This document shows, one piece after another, positions 9,586 to 18,307 of a stretch of 64,000 nt of DNA. The notes beneath the pieces are model-generated. The model was given only the letters and a program-made list of their open reading frames with translations. It was not told the DNA's origin and did no database searches. The stretch's first letter is position 1. The number at the start of each line of letters is the position of its first letter. This DNA is from Pyxidicoccus sp. MSG2 (GTDB lineage: Bacteria > Myxococcota > Myxococcia > Myxococcales > Myxococcaceae). Where the stretch lies: positions 8,884,001 to 8,948,000 of the forward strand of contig NZ_JAPNKC010000001.1 in NCBI RefSeq assembly GCF_026626705.1. Direction: 5' to 3'. A program made the position numbers and the translations under genes.

Positions 9586-10335
9586 ATGTCTCCTCAATGG
9601 ACCCGTTTCGTGCTGTCGTGCGCCGTGCTCCTGGCCGGCTGCGCACGCAGTCCCCCGGTCCTGGCCTGTCCCAGGGAGGACCACGAAGCGCTGTGCGCCG
9701 GGGCGCTCGCCGAAGGGAACCTGCAACAAGCGGAGCCCCATTGCGCAATGGCGCTGGAGTTCGCGCCCGAGCGCGCGGACGCGTGGGCCAATTGGGGCAT
9801 CGTCGCGCTCCTGCAGAAGGACACCGCGAAGGCGAAGCAGCGCCTCCTCCATGCGCTGCGGTACAACCCAGACCACCTGCGGGCGCATGCAAACCTGGGC
9901 ATGACCTACCTGGAGGAGGGCGACTACGCGCAGGCGCGGGAGAGCTTCCGGAAGGCTCTGCGGGTGGACCCTGACAACCTCCACGCGCACTACCACCTGG
10001 GGTTGACCCTCTTGAAGCAGGACAAGGCAGCGGAGGCTCGGAAGGAATTCGACGCCGTGCTGGCCGCCAACCCCGACGTGGCCAGTGCCCACCAGGCCCT
10101 GGGCGTCCTGGACCATGCGGAGCGGAACCTGGAGGGCGCCTTCCAGCACCTCTCCCGGGCCACGCAGCTCACGCCGGATGCGAGTGACGCCTGGATGGAG
10201 CTGGGCACGGTGCTGTTGGACCTGCGCCGCTTCAGCGAGGCGGAAGCGGCCTTTGGCAGCTGCGTGCGTTTGCAGGAGACGGACATCGGCTGCCGCGACG
10301 GCCTGGAGAAGGCACGGAGCGCGGCGGCTCCGTGA
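9586..10335 (+). CDS. TPR-repeat lipoprotein
   Basis: This encodes 249 residues from an ATG at 9586, the start that places a lipobox LLAGC with the acylated Cys at position 19. About five tetratricopeptide repeats follow, with typical phrases such as ADAWANWGIVALLQKD, LRAHANLGMTYLEEGDYAQA and LHAHYHLGLTLLKQDKAAEA. It is probably an outer-membrane-anchored scaffold. TPR lipoproteins of this shape assist secretin or pilus assembly in myxobacteria (Tgl is one), but nothing here identifies the partner. The leader contains a short hairpin (CGGTGC/GCACCG at 9539-9554). It converges on the 3' end of the contractile-tail cluster with only 15 bases between. Confidence 0.85.
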   Translation: MSPQWTRFVLSCAVLLAGCARSPPVLACPREDHEALCAGALAEGNLQQAEPHCAMALEFAPERADAWANWGIVALLQKDTAKAKQRLLHALRYNPDHLRAHANLGMTYLEEGDYAQARESFRKALRVDPDNLHAHYHLGLTLLKQDKAAEARKEFDAVLAANPDVASAHQALGVLDHAERNLEGAFQHLSRATQLTPDASDAWMELGTVLLDLRRFSEAEAAFGSCVRLQETDIGCRDGLEKARSAAAP

Positions 10336-10350
10336 GCGTGTGTCGAGCGG

Positions 10351-11112
10351 CTATTTCGCCCGCCGCACCTCGCGGATGATGCCCGTGGGCTCGGGCTCTC
10401 CCACCGCGACGAGCTGCTCGAGCTCCCCACGGATGAGGAACTCGGCCTGGGCGCGGAAGAATTGCTTCTCGTGGAGCAGCTCGGCGCCGCGCGCGAGCCC
10501 GACGAGCACCATGCTCGGCCGCAAGAGCCGGATGCGGACCCCGGAATCGTCCGAGGCCGGGTCGTCGAAGTTGCCCATGCCCGAGGACGCAATCAGCGCC
10601 GCGTTCAGCGCGCTCGCCAGCAGCGCGTCCGCGGCCCCGTTTTCCTGACTCCAGGCACGGATGATGAGCGGGATGTCACAGGGTGACCGCTCGAGGAACC
10701 CGGGCGCGCTCGCCCCACGCAGGAGCGCCACCACGGCGACATCCGCCTGCGCGGGAGGACGGTAGAAGCGCACGGTGCGGCCCTCCACCAGGTAGTCATC
10801 GCCCCGGCGCAGCGGGCGGCCGGGAGGTGACTCGACCTCCACCACCTGTCCCAGGGCGCCTTCCGGCAGGACGAAGTCCACCTGCTTCCCGTTCGCGCGC
10901 CAGCGGTGCACCCCGAAGTGGAAGGCGGGCTCGCGGCGGGCCGTCAGGTCAGCTCCCTCGGGCAGCGCCAGCTTCAGGCTCGCGGCAGTCACTTCCACGA
11001 GCTGGGTGACGTCGGCCTTGGGACCGGGTGAAGGGCCCGTGGCCACGTCGATATCGTCCGGCAGCGCGGACCTGAGCGCGTCATGGAAGAAGGTTTCGAC
11101 GGAGACCAGCAT
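10351..11112 (-). CDS. Last gene of tail cluster; possible tail terminator/collar (DUF4255-like) protein
   Basis: This encodes 253 residues, ATG at 11112, 13 bases after the 561-residue gene. It begins MLVSVETFFHDALRSALP, an amphipathic helix followed by a beta-rich body, and closes with a second region (SGVRIRLLRPSMVLVGLA) of alternating strands. An N-terminal helix plus beta-sandwich at the end of a tail cluster is what sheath or tube terminators of the Pvc16/DUF4255 type look like in eCIS loci. The match is by shape and position, not by a diagnostic motif. Alternatives are a baseplate accessory or a decoration protein. Confidence 0.55.
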   Translation of the reverse strand: MLVSVETFFHDALRSALPDDIDVATGPSPGPKADVTQLVEVTAASLKLALPEGADLTARREPAFHFGVHRWRANGKQVDFVLPEGALGQVVEVESPPGRPLRRGDDYLVEGRTVRFYRPPAQADVAVVALLRGASAPGFLERSPCDIPLIIRAWSQENGAADALLASALNAALIASSGMGNFDDPASDDSGVRIRLLRPSMVLVGLARGAELLHEKQFFRAQAEFLIRGELEQLVAVGEPEPTGIIREVRRAK

Positions 11113-11125
11113 GGCGGGCGCAACC

Positions 11126-12811
11126 TCACGACGGTTGGAAGAGCGGGTAGGTGTCGCTCCGGGGGCTCGTCACGCGAAGCTCGGAGAGGGTGAGCTCCCC
11201 GGCGACCCGGGAGCGGACGACGACCTCGAGCGCGGGCGCGGGGCCCGTCGCGGGGACACCGGGAGGGGGCAGCTCCGCGAGCGCCCGCTCGTCCAGGCTG
11301 ACGCGCCCCTGGGCATCGGGCTTCACGACGAGCTGGCGCGAGCCCCAGCGCAGCAGCACCTGCGGCGGGGAGGGCGGCTCGGTGGGTGAGGCGAGCAGTC
11401 GCGGGCGACTGTAGGCCCAGGGGACACCGCTCGTGCCTCCCGTCGAGGGCACCTCACGCTCCAGCCAGGGGCCGGTGTCCTCGGCGCGGTAGAGCGCGGC
11501 GCGCGGCGCCAGTCCTCCATTCCCGGTCGCGGTCGCCGCGTCCCCGAGGCTCCAGAGCACGCTCCCCTCGGTGACGGCGAGCACCGCCCACCAGTGCGTC
11601 TTCTCGTCGAGCGCAAGGGGCCTGGGCAGCTCGAAGGAGACCCAGCGCGCGCCCCAGGGCGCGTTGCCCCGCTCCTCGAGCGAGAACTCCACGGCGGCGT
11701 CCAGGGGCACCTTGCCCGGCCGGCCAAACTCATCCGGGAAGAGGGTCAGCGTGCCCTGGACGGAGCGGGTGAGGGGACGCAGATGGAGGTCGATGCCGGC
11801 GAGCGCGCCACCTCCCTCGGGAGGGGAGAACGCCTGTGCCGCGGCGTAGCCCCCGCCGCACCGGTGCGCCTGCGCGGGTTGGGCGGGCGGCTGGGGCGCG
11901 AGCGGGATGCGCTCTTCGCGCGGCTGGTATTGCGAGAGGAAGCGGACCTCTCGCAGGGGCCTGTCCGCCGGCACCTCGATGCGGCCCACGCCCTCACCAT
12001 CCGTGGAGAGTTGGAAGGTGAGCGAGTCACCGCCGGGGCTCCACAGCCGGGTGATGACGGCGGTGTCCAGGGTGAGGGCGAGCCTCCGGAGCCGCGAGGG
12101 CGCGGAGGAGCGGAGCGTGAGGTTGACGGGGCCTCCGCGCAGGTTGGCGGGCCAGGCCCGCTGGAGCGCGGCGCGCAGCTCGTCCCGAAGCGTCAGCTCT
12201 TGAAGGGGCTGGAGCGGCATCGCGTGGTGGAAGAAGAGCTGCTCCGGCTCGACGAGGGCCGTCAGGTCCGGAGGCCGCGCGGAGGCCTTCACCACGAGCT
12301 CCGTCACCACGGTGGCGGAGGTCTTCTTGGTGGGGTCCGGAGGCATGGGATTGGCTGGAGTCGTGAAGAACTCCACCATCAGCCGGCTGGCCATGATTGC
12401 GGGCAGGGCCTGCCCATTGCCCCCCAGCGCGGCGGTGGCGCCGGGCGTGGGAGGAAACCACGGGCCTCCCTCGGCGACGCTGACGCGGCCCTCCTTGCCC
12501 GACTCGGCGGTCTTGACCTGGAGGAACGTCAACGGACGGCGCGCGCCCCAGTCGAGGCTGATCCAGTGGATGGCCGTGTTGGCGGGCGCGGGCCCTGGAC
12601 CGAGGCTGGTGGCGACGGTGGCCGTCGGCGGGATGTCCACCAGCACGTCATCCCCCGGGGCCTGGAGGGTGAGCGAGGCGCGCAAGAGCTCCACGTCGGC
12701 GGGCACGTCGAGCGCCACGGAGAGGCCGGAGGGGTCCACCGGCGCGGTGGGGCCCGCGGGCACCGCCTTGCCGCCATACTTCAACGTGGCTCCGACGCGC
12801 GCGTCGCCCAT
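11126..12811 (-). CDS. Unrecognised beta-rich protein of the tail cluster
   Basis: This encodes 561 residues, ATG at 12811, three bases after the coiled-coil gene. I do not recognise it. It has no signal peptide or membrane segment and is rich in Pro, Ala and alternating hydrophobic strands. Two stretches look like separate beta-sandwiches: about 200-290 (NLTLRSSAPSRLRRLALTLD) and about 390-460 (HWWAVLAVTEGSVLWSLGDA). A Pro-rich hinge lies between them (APQPPAQPAQAH). Its place after the fibre and coiled coil suggests a baseplate-periphery or receptor-binding role, or a target-specific effector. This is inference from context. Confidence 0.6.
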   Translation of the reverse strand: MGDARVGATLKYGGKAVPAGPTAPVDPSGLSVALDVPADVELLRASLTLQAPGDDVLVDIPPTATVATSLGPGPAPANTAIHWISLDWGARRPLTFLQVKTAESGKEGRVSVAEGGPWFPPTPGATAALGGNGQALPAIMASRLMVEFFTTPANPMPPDPTKKTSATVVTELVVKASARPPDLTALVEPEQLFFHHAMPLQPLQELTLRDELRAALQRAWPANLRGGPVNLTLRSSAPSRLRRLALTLDTAVITRLWSPGGDSLTFQLSTDGEGVGRIEVPADRPLREVRFLSQYQPREERIPLAPQPPAQPAQAHRCGGGYAAAQAFSPPEGGGALAGIDLHLRPLTRSVQGTLTLFPDEFGRPGKVPLDAAVEFSLEERGNAPWGARWVSFELPRPLALDEKTHWWAVLAVTEGSVLWSLGDAATATGNGGLAPRAALYRAEDTGPWLEREVPSTGGTSGVPWAYSRPRLLASPTEPPSPPQVLLRWGSRQLVVKPDAQGRVSLDERALAELPPPGVPATGPAPALEVVVRSRVAGELTLSELRVTSPRSDTYPLFQPS

Positions 12812-12814
12812 GGT

Positions 12815-13021
12815 TCAGCGGACCGCCTTCGGGAGGTCCGTCACGTTGTCCGCGGGCTGCTCCTGCGCCAGCACCTCCTGGAGGACCTGCATGGCGCCCT
12901 CGATGCGCAGCAGCGTGGTGGTGAGCTGGTTCCGCTTCGCATCCAGCTCCGCGAGCATCTTCTGTCCGGACTCGTACTCGGACTTGAGGGCATTGAGGCG
13001 CTGCTCGAGGGTGTTCTTCAT
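12815..13021 (-). CDS. Small coiled-coil protein of the tail cluster
   Basis: This encodes 68 residues; ATG at 13021 overlaps the fibre stop (ATGA). It is almost entirely one heptad-patterned helix: EQRLNALKSEYESGQKMLAE continuing to GAMQVLQEVLAQE. It is too short for an enzyme. The tight coupling to the S74 fibre suggests a fibre-associated or trimerising peptide, or a small fibre chaperone. Confidence 0.65.
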   Translation of the reverse strand: MKNTLEQRLNALKSEYESGQKMLAELDAKRNQLTTTLLRIEGAMQVLQEVLAQEQPADNVTDLPKAVR

Positions 13022-14454
13022 GCGGGGTTCTCCTTCGTGGCGGCCCGCAGCGCGGCGCGCAATGCGTCGAGTTGGTGCTGCTGGGCCTTGATGGCCTCGA
13101 TGAGCGGGGCGACGAGTCGAGCGTAGTTGATGCCTTTCATCCCGCCCGGCCCCTCGTCGATGACCTCGGGGAAGACTTCCTCCACCTCCTGGGCGATGAG
13201 GCCGATTTGCGGGGACTCGTCCCTGGACTCCACCATCCGGAAGCATGTCGCGCGCAGCTTCAGGACCTTCTCCAGCGCGCCTTCCATCGGGGTGATGTCT
13301 CGCTTGAGGCGGAGATCCGAGCCTTCGTATCCGCCACTCGAATAGGTCTTGCCGATGACTTCCAGGCGGTCCCAGAGCTTGACGATGCGGCCGCTGGGGG
13401 TCGTGCGGCCCAGGATCATCAGGGCACCGTAGTTGCTGGCGTTCTCGATGGCCGCGTAACCCTGGGTGTTGCCGATGCCGCTGTGTTCGTGGTCCGTCTT
13501 GGTGAAATACATGGCCGAGTTGGCGGCGTAGAGGTCGCCCTGGACCTGGAGGTTCCTGGTGGCGAACACCGTGCCACCCGTATCGATGTGCAGCGGGGTC
13601 ATCACCCAGCCTCTCGCGTCCGAGAGCATGCGGATCGCGAAGCCACCTCCTCCTTGCGCGGCGAGGTTCCAATTCCTCTGATTCGCCGTGCCGAACGTGC
13701 TGTAGAGGTCGAGCTCGGCCCAGCCTCCCGCGCCGCCCGCCTCGATGCGGGCCAGGACGCTGGTCGTCGAGACGATATGGAGCATGCTCTGGGGGGAGGT
13801 CGTCCCGATGCCGACGTTGCCTCCCGCGCTGATGTGGAGCCGGGGGGTTCCGTATCCCTGGCCGTACTCGATGTCCCCGCCATTCTCCGTGATCTGGAAC
13901 CCGGTGGCGGTGGCTCCTGACTCGCCACGCAGCTGCCAGCTCTTCTCGCGGCTGCGGAGCAGGATGGCCGCGCCGTCGACGCTGCCCGTGGTCCGCACCA
14001 CGAGCCCGACTCCCCAGACGGCGTTCCCGGGCCCCCGCACCTCCATGGGGGCGTGGTTGTCGCCCCGGGTATAGTTGACGGTGAGCTGCTTGTTGGGAGT
14101 CGCCGTCCCGACCCCGACGTTGCCCGTCACCGACAACGCGCCGGAGACGGTGCCTCCCGTGACGTTGAGCTTCTCAGTCCCCAGGCCGGTGAGCCTGTCG
14201 GCCACGTTGATGCCCTTCACCGTCAACGCGGACGAGACGGTGAGCTGGCTCGCCGCGAGGGTGGTCGAGACGTTGACCTGCTTCACCGACAGCGTGGTCT
14301 CCGGGTCGATGCTGCCGCCGCCCAGCTTCTTGCCGTCATCCCCTCCCAGGTGGGTGTGCGTGCGGAGCGCTTCAATCGTCCGCACCTGCACGGTGTTCCA
14401 GTGCTCGGAGAGGATGGGGTCTCCGGGTTCGGCCTTGATGTACGGGTCGGTCAT
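13018..14454 (-). CDS. Tail fibre with C-terminal S74 intramolecular chaperone/autoprotease
   Basis: This encodes 478 residues, ATG at 14454 overlapping the tail protein I stop (ATGA). The N terminus (ADPGDPILSEHWNTVQ-like start, about 1-60) is probably the baseplate-attachment part. Repetitive shaft sequences follow with phage-fibre phrases (VTGNVGVGTATPNKQLTV, GNVGIGTTSPQSMLHI). The last ~110 residues are an S74 domain: SDLRLKRDI, then GLIAQEVEEVFPEVI, then NYARLVAPLIEAIKAQQ. In the known family this domain trimerises the fibre and cuts itself off at the Ser of the SDxRLK motif. The fibre is probably the recognition element of the particle. Confidence 0.9.
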   Translation of the reverse strand: MTDPYIKAEPGDPILSEHWNTVQVRTIEALRTHTHLGGDDGKKLGGGSIDPETTLSVKQVNVSTTLAASQLTVSSALTVKGINVADRLTGLGTEKLNVTGGTVSGALSVTGNVGVGTATPNKQLTVNYTRGDNHAPMEVRGPGNAVWGVGLVVRTTGSVDGAAILLRSREKSWQLRGESGATATGFQITENGGDIEYGQGYGTPRLHISAGGNVGIGTTSPQSMLHIVSTTSVLARIEAGGAGGWAELDLYSTFGTANQRNWNLAAQGGGGFAIRMLSDARGWVMTPLHIDTGGTVFATRNLQVQGDLYAANSAMYFTKTDHEHSGIGNTQGYAAIENASNYGALMILGRTTPSGRIVKLWDRLEVIGKTYSSGGYEGSDLRLKRDITPMEGALEKVLKLRATCFRMVESRDESPQIGLIAQEVEEVFPEVIDEGPGGMKGINYARLVAPLIEAIKAQQHQLDALRAALRAATKENPA

Positions 14455-15839
14455 TTCTTGAACCTCGAGGTTTCGAAGCGGGTGCCGTCGAAGACACCGG
14501 ACCAGGAGAGCCGGTCATCGGGCTCGGGGAGCTGCTCCTCGAACTTGATGGCCTGCCCGAAAGACGTCAGCGCGTCCTTGACGCCAGTTGGCTCCGGGAA
14601 CGTCGTGGTGAGCGCCATGCTTGCCGGGCTCTCGTCCACGGAGACCTCCTCGGGTGGCAGCGTCAGCATGAACTCGATGCGCGCGCGGACGCCCGAGGCC
14701 CGGCCGTAGTTGAGAGTGGCCGTCAGCTCCCGGACCAGGTCGGGCAGGCCCCTGGCCTGGGGGGGGATGTAGTCGACCGGGATGCGCAGGACGAAGGTCG
14801 CGGGGGTGACCTCCGTCCAGCGGAACTGGAGGTCGATGCGCGGCGACTGCTTGGGCTCCAGCGCCAGCTCCAGGGCCTTCAGCCGGGCCTGCTCCAGCTC
14901 CGGATTCCGCCCGGCCGGCAGATAGTTCTGCAGCTCCTTCTTGCTCAGCGTGCCGTGGCTCCAGTGATTCTCACCGGGTGCGAGCTCCGGCAGCCCCTGG
15001 CCCTGGTTGAACACCGAGAAGCGCGCCGCGTCCGTGTCGAAGCGGAATGGCTGGTTCCCGTCGTCGAAGCGCGAGGGATGCGCGAGGAGCACCGGCTCCT
15101 TCGCCGGGCTGCCGTCAATCAGGGGGACACGTTGGTGACGCAGCGTGAGCGTCTTGCCCCGGGGCACCCTCCCCAGGAAGAGCACGTCCAGCCCGGACTC
15201 GTGGTGGTGCAGGATGGGAATGGAGATGTCCGCGTCCCCGGGTGCGGTCAGGGAGACCTCCGGGCGGGCTGAATCCAGGCCCTGATTGAGGGTGAGGAGC
15301 CGCTGGTCGGCGGGCATGCCCTGGAAGCGCGCCAACGCAGGGGTCGGCGGGTTGTCGTCGAGCTCGACGCGGAGCCTCCGCGTGCCCGGAGTGCCATCCT
15401 CCCCGGGAGGCCCGGGGACGGTGAAGAGGCCCACGGCCGTGTCTCCATCCCAGGAGAACTCCGGCGGTTGCTCGGCCCTGTACACCAGCGACACCAGCCG
15501 CAGGAGGGCCGGGGCGGTGTTCATCCCCGTGCGGTGCAGCTCCACGAGCGAGGTGAGACGCTGGCGGAAGTAGACGTCGTCCTCGTCCGGGCCAGGCTGG
15601 AGCCCGTAGAGCGCGCCCAGCTGGCCCAGCTCGGAGCCCGCCTTCGTGGCGAGTGAGTCGTCCGCCCGGAAGCCCTGGGCGAGCGTGTACCAGCGCGAGC
15701 GCATGAGGCGGGTGATGCCGCCCTCCATCACGCCCAGCTCCTGGGCGATGACGTCGAAGAGGAGGGTGATCTTCCCGCCGCTCTGGAGGAGCGGGGGGAG
15801 GTACCCCACCATGCGGCGTGCGCGCTGGACCGGGTTCAT
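14451..15839 (-). CDS. P2 gpI-like tail/baseplate wedge protein
   Basis: This encodes 462 residues, ATG at 15839 overlapping the baseplate J stop (ATGA). The N-terminal ~150 residues resemble tail protein I: RMVGYLPPLLQSGGKITLLF, WYTLAQGFRADDSLATKAG and a helical region to about 130. Its place directly after J is the conserved J-I order of Mu- and P2-like tails. The remaining ~300 residues are beta-rich and unusual for gpI, which is normally about 180 residues, so the protein seems fused to an extra domain that may carry the fibre. Confidence 0.75.
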   Translation of the reverse strand: MNPVQRARRMVGYLPPLLQSGGKITLLFDVIAQELGVMEGGITRLMRSRWYTLAQGFRADDSLATKAGSELGQLGALYGLQPGPDEDDVYFRQRLTSLVELHRTGMNTAPALLRLVSLVYRAEQPPEFSWDGDTAVGLFTVPGPPGEDGTPGTRRLRVELDDNPPTPALARFQGMPADQRLLTLNQGLDSARPEVSLTAPGDADISIPILHHHESGLDVLFLGRVPRGKTLTLRHQRVPLIDGSPAKEPVLLAHPSRFDDGNQPFRFDTDAARFSVFNQGQGLPELAPGENHWSHGTLSKKELQNYLPAGRNPELEQARLKALELALEPKQSPRIDLQFRWTEVTPATFVLRIPVDYIPPQARGLPDLVRELTATLNYGRASGVRARIEFMLTLPPEEVSVDESPASMALTTTFPEPTGVKDALTSFGQAIKFEEQLPEPDDRLSWSGVFDGTRFETSRFKK

Positions 15840-17356
15840 CCGAGCCCCACCAGTTCCACGTTACCGAGCGCCAGCTGGATGCTCAGGGGCACGGGGCGGG
15901 TGGACAGGGTTCCGGTCTTCTCCAGGGAGAGGGAGAGCCCGCTGTCCGTGGTGAGCGTCGCGGACAGCAACTCCTGGACGCCGGACTCCTTGCTCAGCGC
16001 CGCGCGGAGCGCGTCCCAGGCGAGCTCCGCCTGGGGCTTCTTCGTCGCCTGCGCATCCGCGGCGATGCGTGCCGAGTACATCTCCACCGCGCCGCGGAGC
16101 GACTGGCGCACCTGCTCGGGCGTGCGCCGGTCCGAGCTCGGGAGCGACACGACCAGCTCCAGGCGGTAGACGAGCGCTCGCGAGCGGGAGATGTCGGGCG
16201 GCATCTTCGCGACGTCGAGCGTCGGCTTCTCGTCGGGCTTGAACTTCCAGTCGGGCCCGAGCTCCCGGCGCGGCCCATCCACGAGCACCTTCTGCTGGGT
16301 GTCCCAGACGTAGGTGCGCACGGTGATGTCGCTGACGTGGCGCACGGCCGGGTTGGAGAAGAGGACGGCCTCGAGCTTGCGGCGGCTCAGCAGCTCACCC
16401 GCGGGCACGCTCTCGACGAAGCGGACCAGGGCCTGCTGGAGCTCGCGGCGGAGCCGGTCGAACGCGGCCTCGTCGAGGTCCGGGTCCACGGGCTCCACCT
16501 GGAAGCCGGGCCGCAGATAGAGGGTGCGCGCGTAGCTGAGCCGGACGCGGATGCCGGCGGCCTTGGAGTCGCGGATGGCCCGCTCCACCCGCTGCACGCC
16601 GTCCGGCTGATGCTCGAAGTCGGGGTCTCCCACCAGCACCTCGATGACCCCCGGAGGCGCATCCGGGGGCTCGCGCACGGTGACCTGCTGAACACCCTGC
16701 TGGCGCACGGCGGCGGCGATGGCCTCGAGCGTGCCCATCTCCCCATCCCGCAGGGCGGTGCGGGCCCGCGCGCGCAGGCTCGCGTCCGTCTCGTCCTGGC
16801 CGGTGCGGCGGATGGGGGCCCGGTTGGTGACGGCCTCGATGCCGAGCACGGGGCGGGGCATCACGTTGAGCTTGCCGGGGTCGATGGTGGGGGGCGCGTT
16901 CTTGGAGGCGTCCGAGTCGTCCTGCACCTCCTGCATGGGGATGACGACCCGGGTCTCCCCCCGGCGGAGCACCGCGTCCTCCATCGTCTCGAAGAGGGGC
17001 AAGGGCTCGTTCTCCGCGAGCACGCCCGTCACCTGGCGACCCGCGGGGATGCCGATGTCCTCCGGAGCGGGCGAGTTGCGGCTGAACTCCACGTCGCCGG
17101 TGAGCCGGCCCGCGCGGGCGCGCGAGATGCCCAGCACGGCCACCACGTTGTCCAGCGCCGCGCCCTCGGCCGTGTCGAGGTAGCCCGAGCGGTGCGCCAG
17201 CTCGAGCATGGCGTAGAAGGTGGCCATCTCCCGGCCGTAGGACTCCGCCAGCGTGCGGGCCATGCTGCCCGCGTTCTTGTCGATGCCCGGCCCGAGGTTC
17301 CCGAGCAGCCGGTCGACAATGGCGCTGAAGGAGGTGTCGAGCGGCGTGAGGCTCAA
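15836..17356 (-). CDS. Baseplate J-like protein (baseplate wedge)
   Basis: This encodes 506 residues, ATG at 17356 overlapping the upstream stop (ATGA). Early helical motifs typical of the family are LDTSFSAIVDRLLGNLGPGI and GYLDTAEGAALDNVVAVLGI. They are followed by a beta-rich core (GIPAGRQVTGVLAENEPLPL) and an alpha/beta part (GTLEAIAAAVRQQGVQQVTV). J-type proteins form the wedges that hold the hub and trigger sheath contraction. With gp25 upstream and tail protein I downstream, the wedge module is complete. Confidence 0.88.
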   Translation of the reverse strand: MSLTPLDTSFSAIVDRLLGNLGPGIDKNAGSMARTLAESYGREMATFYAMLELAHRSGYLDTAEGAALDNVVAVLGISRARAGRLTGDVEFSRNSPAPEDIGIPAGRQVTGVLAENEPLPLFETMEDAVLRRGETRVVIPMQEVQDDSDASKNAPPTIDPGKLNVMPRPVLGIEAVTNRAPIRRTGQDETDASLRARARTALRDGEMGTLEAIAAAVRQQGVQQVTVREPPDAPPGVIEVLVGDPDFEHQPDGVQRVERAIRDSKAAGIRVRLSYARTLYLRPGFQVEPVDPDLDEAAFDRLRRELQQALVRFVESVPAGELLSRRKLEAVLFSNPAVRHVSDITVRTYVWDTQQKVLVDGPRRELGPDWKFKPDEKPTLDVAKMPPDISRSRALVYRLELVVSLPSSDRRTPEQVRQSLRGAVEMYSARIAADAQATKKPQAELAWDALRAALSKESGVQELLSATLTTDSGLSLSLEKTGTLSTRPVPLSIQLALGNVELVGLG

Positions 17357-17835
17357 AAGGAGATCTCCCAGCTCAGCGTCATGACCATGTTCGCTCCCCG
17401 GTTGACCGGAGGGAACTGCACGCGGTTGAAGAGGATCTTCTCGGTGCCCACGGTGATCTGGATGCCCGCCTCGGTCAACGGCTGCACGGTGCCCGTCGGG
17501 GGCGCGGCGAGGGTGGCCGACACCGTGCCCTGCACGACCGTGGCGTTCGCGCGCGAGACGATGGCCACGTCGGGGTCGCGGTCCTCCGCCTGCTCGGCGA
17601 TGGGCGCCTTCAGCGCGATGTCCGCCACGTTGGCGGGGTCCGTCCCGGTGCCCACCACGATGGCCCAGCTCGTGGGCAGGGCGTTCTTCTTCCCCAGCAG
17701 GAGGTCCGCCAGCAGTTGCTTGCCGCGGGTGGTGATGAGGTTGTGGTGCTGGTACCGCTCCACGAGCGCTCCGCTCAGGTCGCGGAGCTCGATGGTCAGC
17801 ACCCCTTTCAATCCCGGCTTCTCACTGAGGTCCAT
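17353..17835 (-). CDS. Small phage-type structural protein, fibre-like beta domain
   Basis: This encodes 160 residues from an ATG at 17835, with GGGAGAG 4 bases upstream. The same frame extends further upstream, but that part overlaps gp25 and lacks hydrophobic or structural sense. The pattern HNLITTRGKQLLADLLLGKK followed by IVVGTGTDPANVADIALKAP is common in small phage fibre or structural proteins. It sits between gp25 and baseplate J, separated from gp25 by 58 bases, the largest gap in the cluster. Its exact place in the particle is unknown. Confidence 0.65.
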   Translation of the reverse strand: MDLSEKPGLKGVLTIELRDLSGALVERYQHHNLITTRGKQLLADLLLGKKNALPTSWAIVVGTGTDPANVADIALKAPIAEQAEDRDPDVAIVSRANATVVQGTVSATLAAPPTGTVQPLTEAGIQITVGTEKILFNRVQFPPVNRGANMVMTLSWEISF

Positions 17836-17893
17836 GGTGCTCTCCCGAAATCGTGTCGTGTGCTGAGAATCCGTTTGCCGACTGCCGCGTGTC

Positions 17894-18307
17894 TCACCCC
17901 AGGTCGAGCGCCAGCCCGAGCTCCACCTCGTCTCCCGTGGTGGCGAGGATGCTGGCCCGGACATCCACCGCTCCGGGCAGGTCGGGACGGGCGCTGACCG
18001 TCAGGCTCGTCACGTCCTCGACGCGGGGGTCTTCCTTGATGGCCTGACGCACGTAGCGGCGCAGCAGGTCCAGGTTCTGGCGGTCCAACGGCTCGCCGAT
18101 GAGCTCCGCCACCTTGCTGCCGTAGCGCACATGGCCGAGCTGCTCCAGGTGCCCCCGGTAGATCATCAGCCGCAGCGTGAGGGCCTGGACGAGGTTGTCC
18201 TTGCCACTCACCGTCCTGGCGCCGCCCGCGTCGGTGGACCAGTCGAGGTCCACCTCGCCGGTGTCCTTGAAGGCGAGCCGCAAATCCGTCCTCAGCTCGT
18301 CGGCCAT
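17894..18307 (-). CDS. gp25/gpW-like baseplate wedge protein
   Basis: This encodes 137 residues, ATG at 18307 sharing a base with the stop of the three-repeat gene (TAATG). It shows the family pattern: RLMIYRGHLEQLGHVRYGSK, then a helix with LDLLRRYVRQAIKEDPRVED, where EDPR corresponds to the conserved EPR box of T4 gp25-like proteins, then beta strands. In known machines gp25 contacts the first sheath ring and links the hub to the wedges. Its length is normal for the family. Confidence 0.85.
   Translation of the reverse strand: MADELRTDLRLAFKDTGEVDLDWSTDAGGARTVSGKDNLVQALTLRLMIYRGHLEQLGHVRYGSKVAELIGEPLDRQNLDLLRRYVRQAIKEDPRVEDVTSLTVSARPDLPGAVDVRASILATTGDEVELGLALDLG

Noticed and set aside
15818..17866. 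682-codon open frame on the plus strand
   Set aside because: Antisense to the baseplate J and neighbouring tail genes; no motif and shadow-like composition.
17836..17964. Longer start for the fibre-like protein
   Set aside because: The extra residues are Arg/Ser/Thr-rich and overlap the gp25 gene; the ATG at 17835 has a proper ribosome site.
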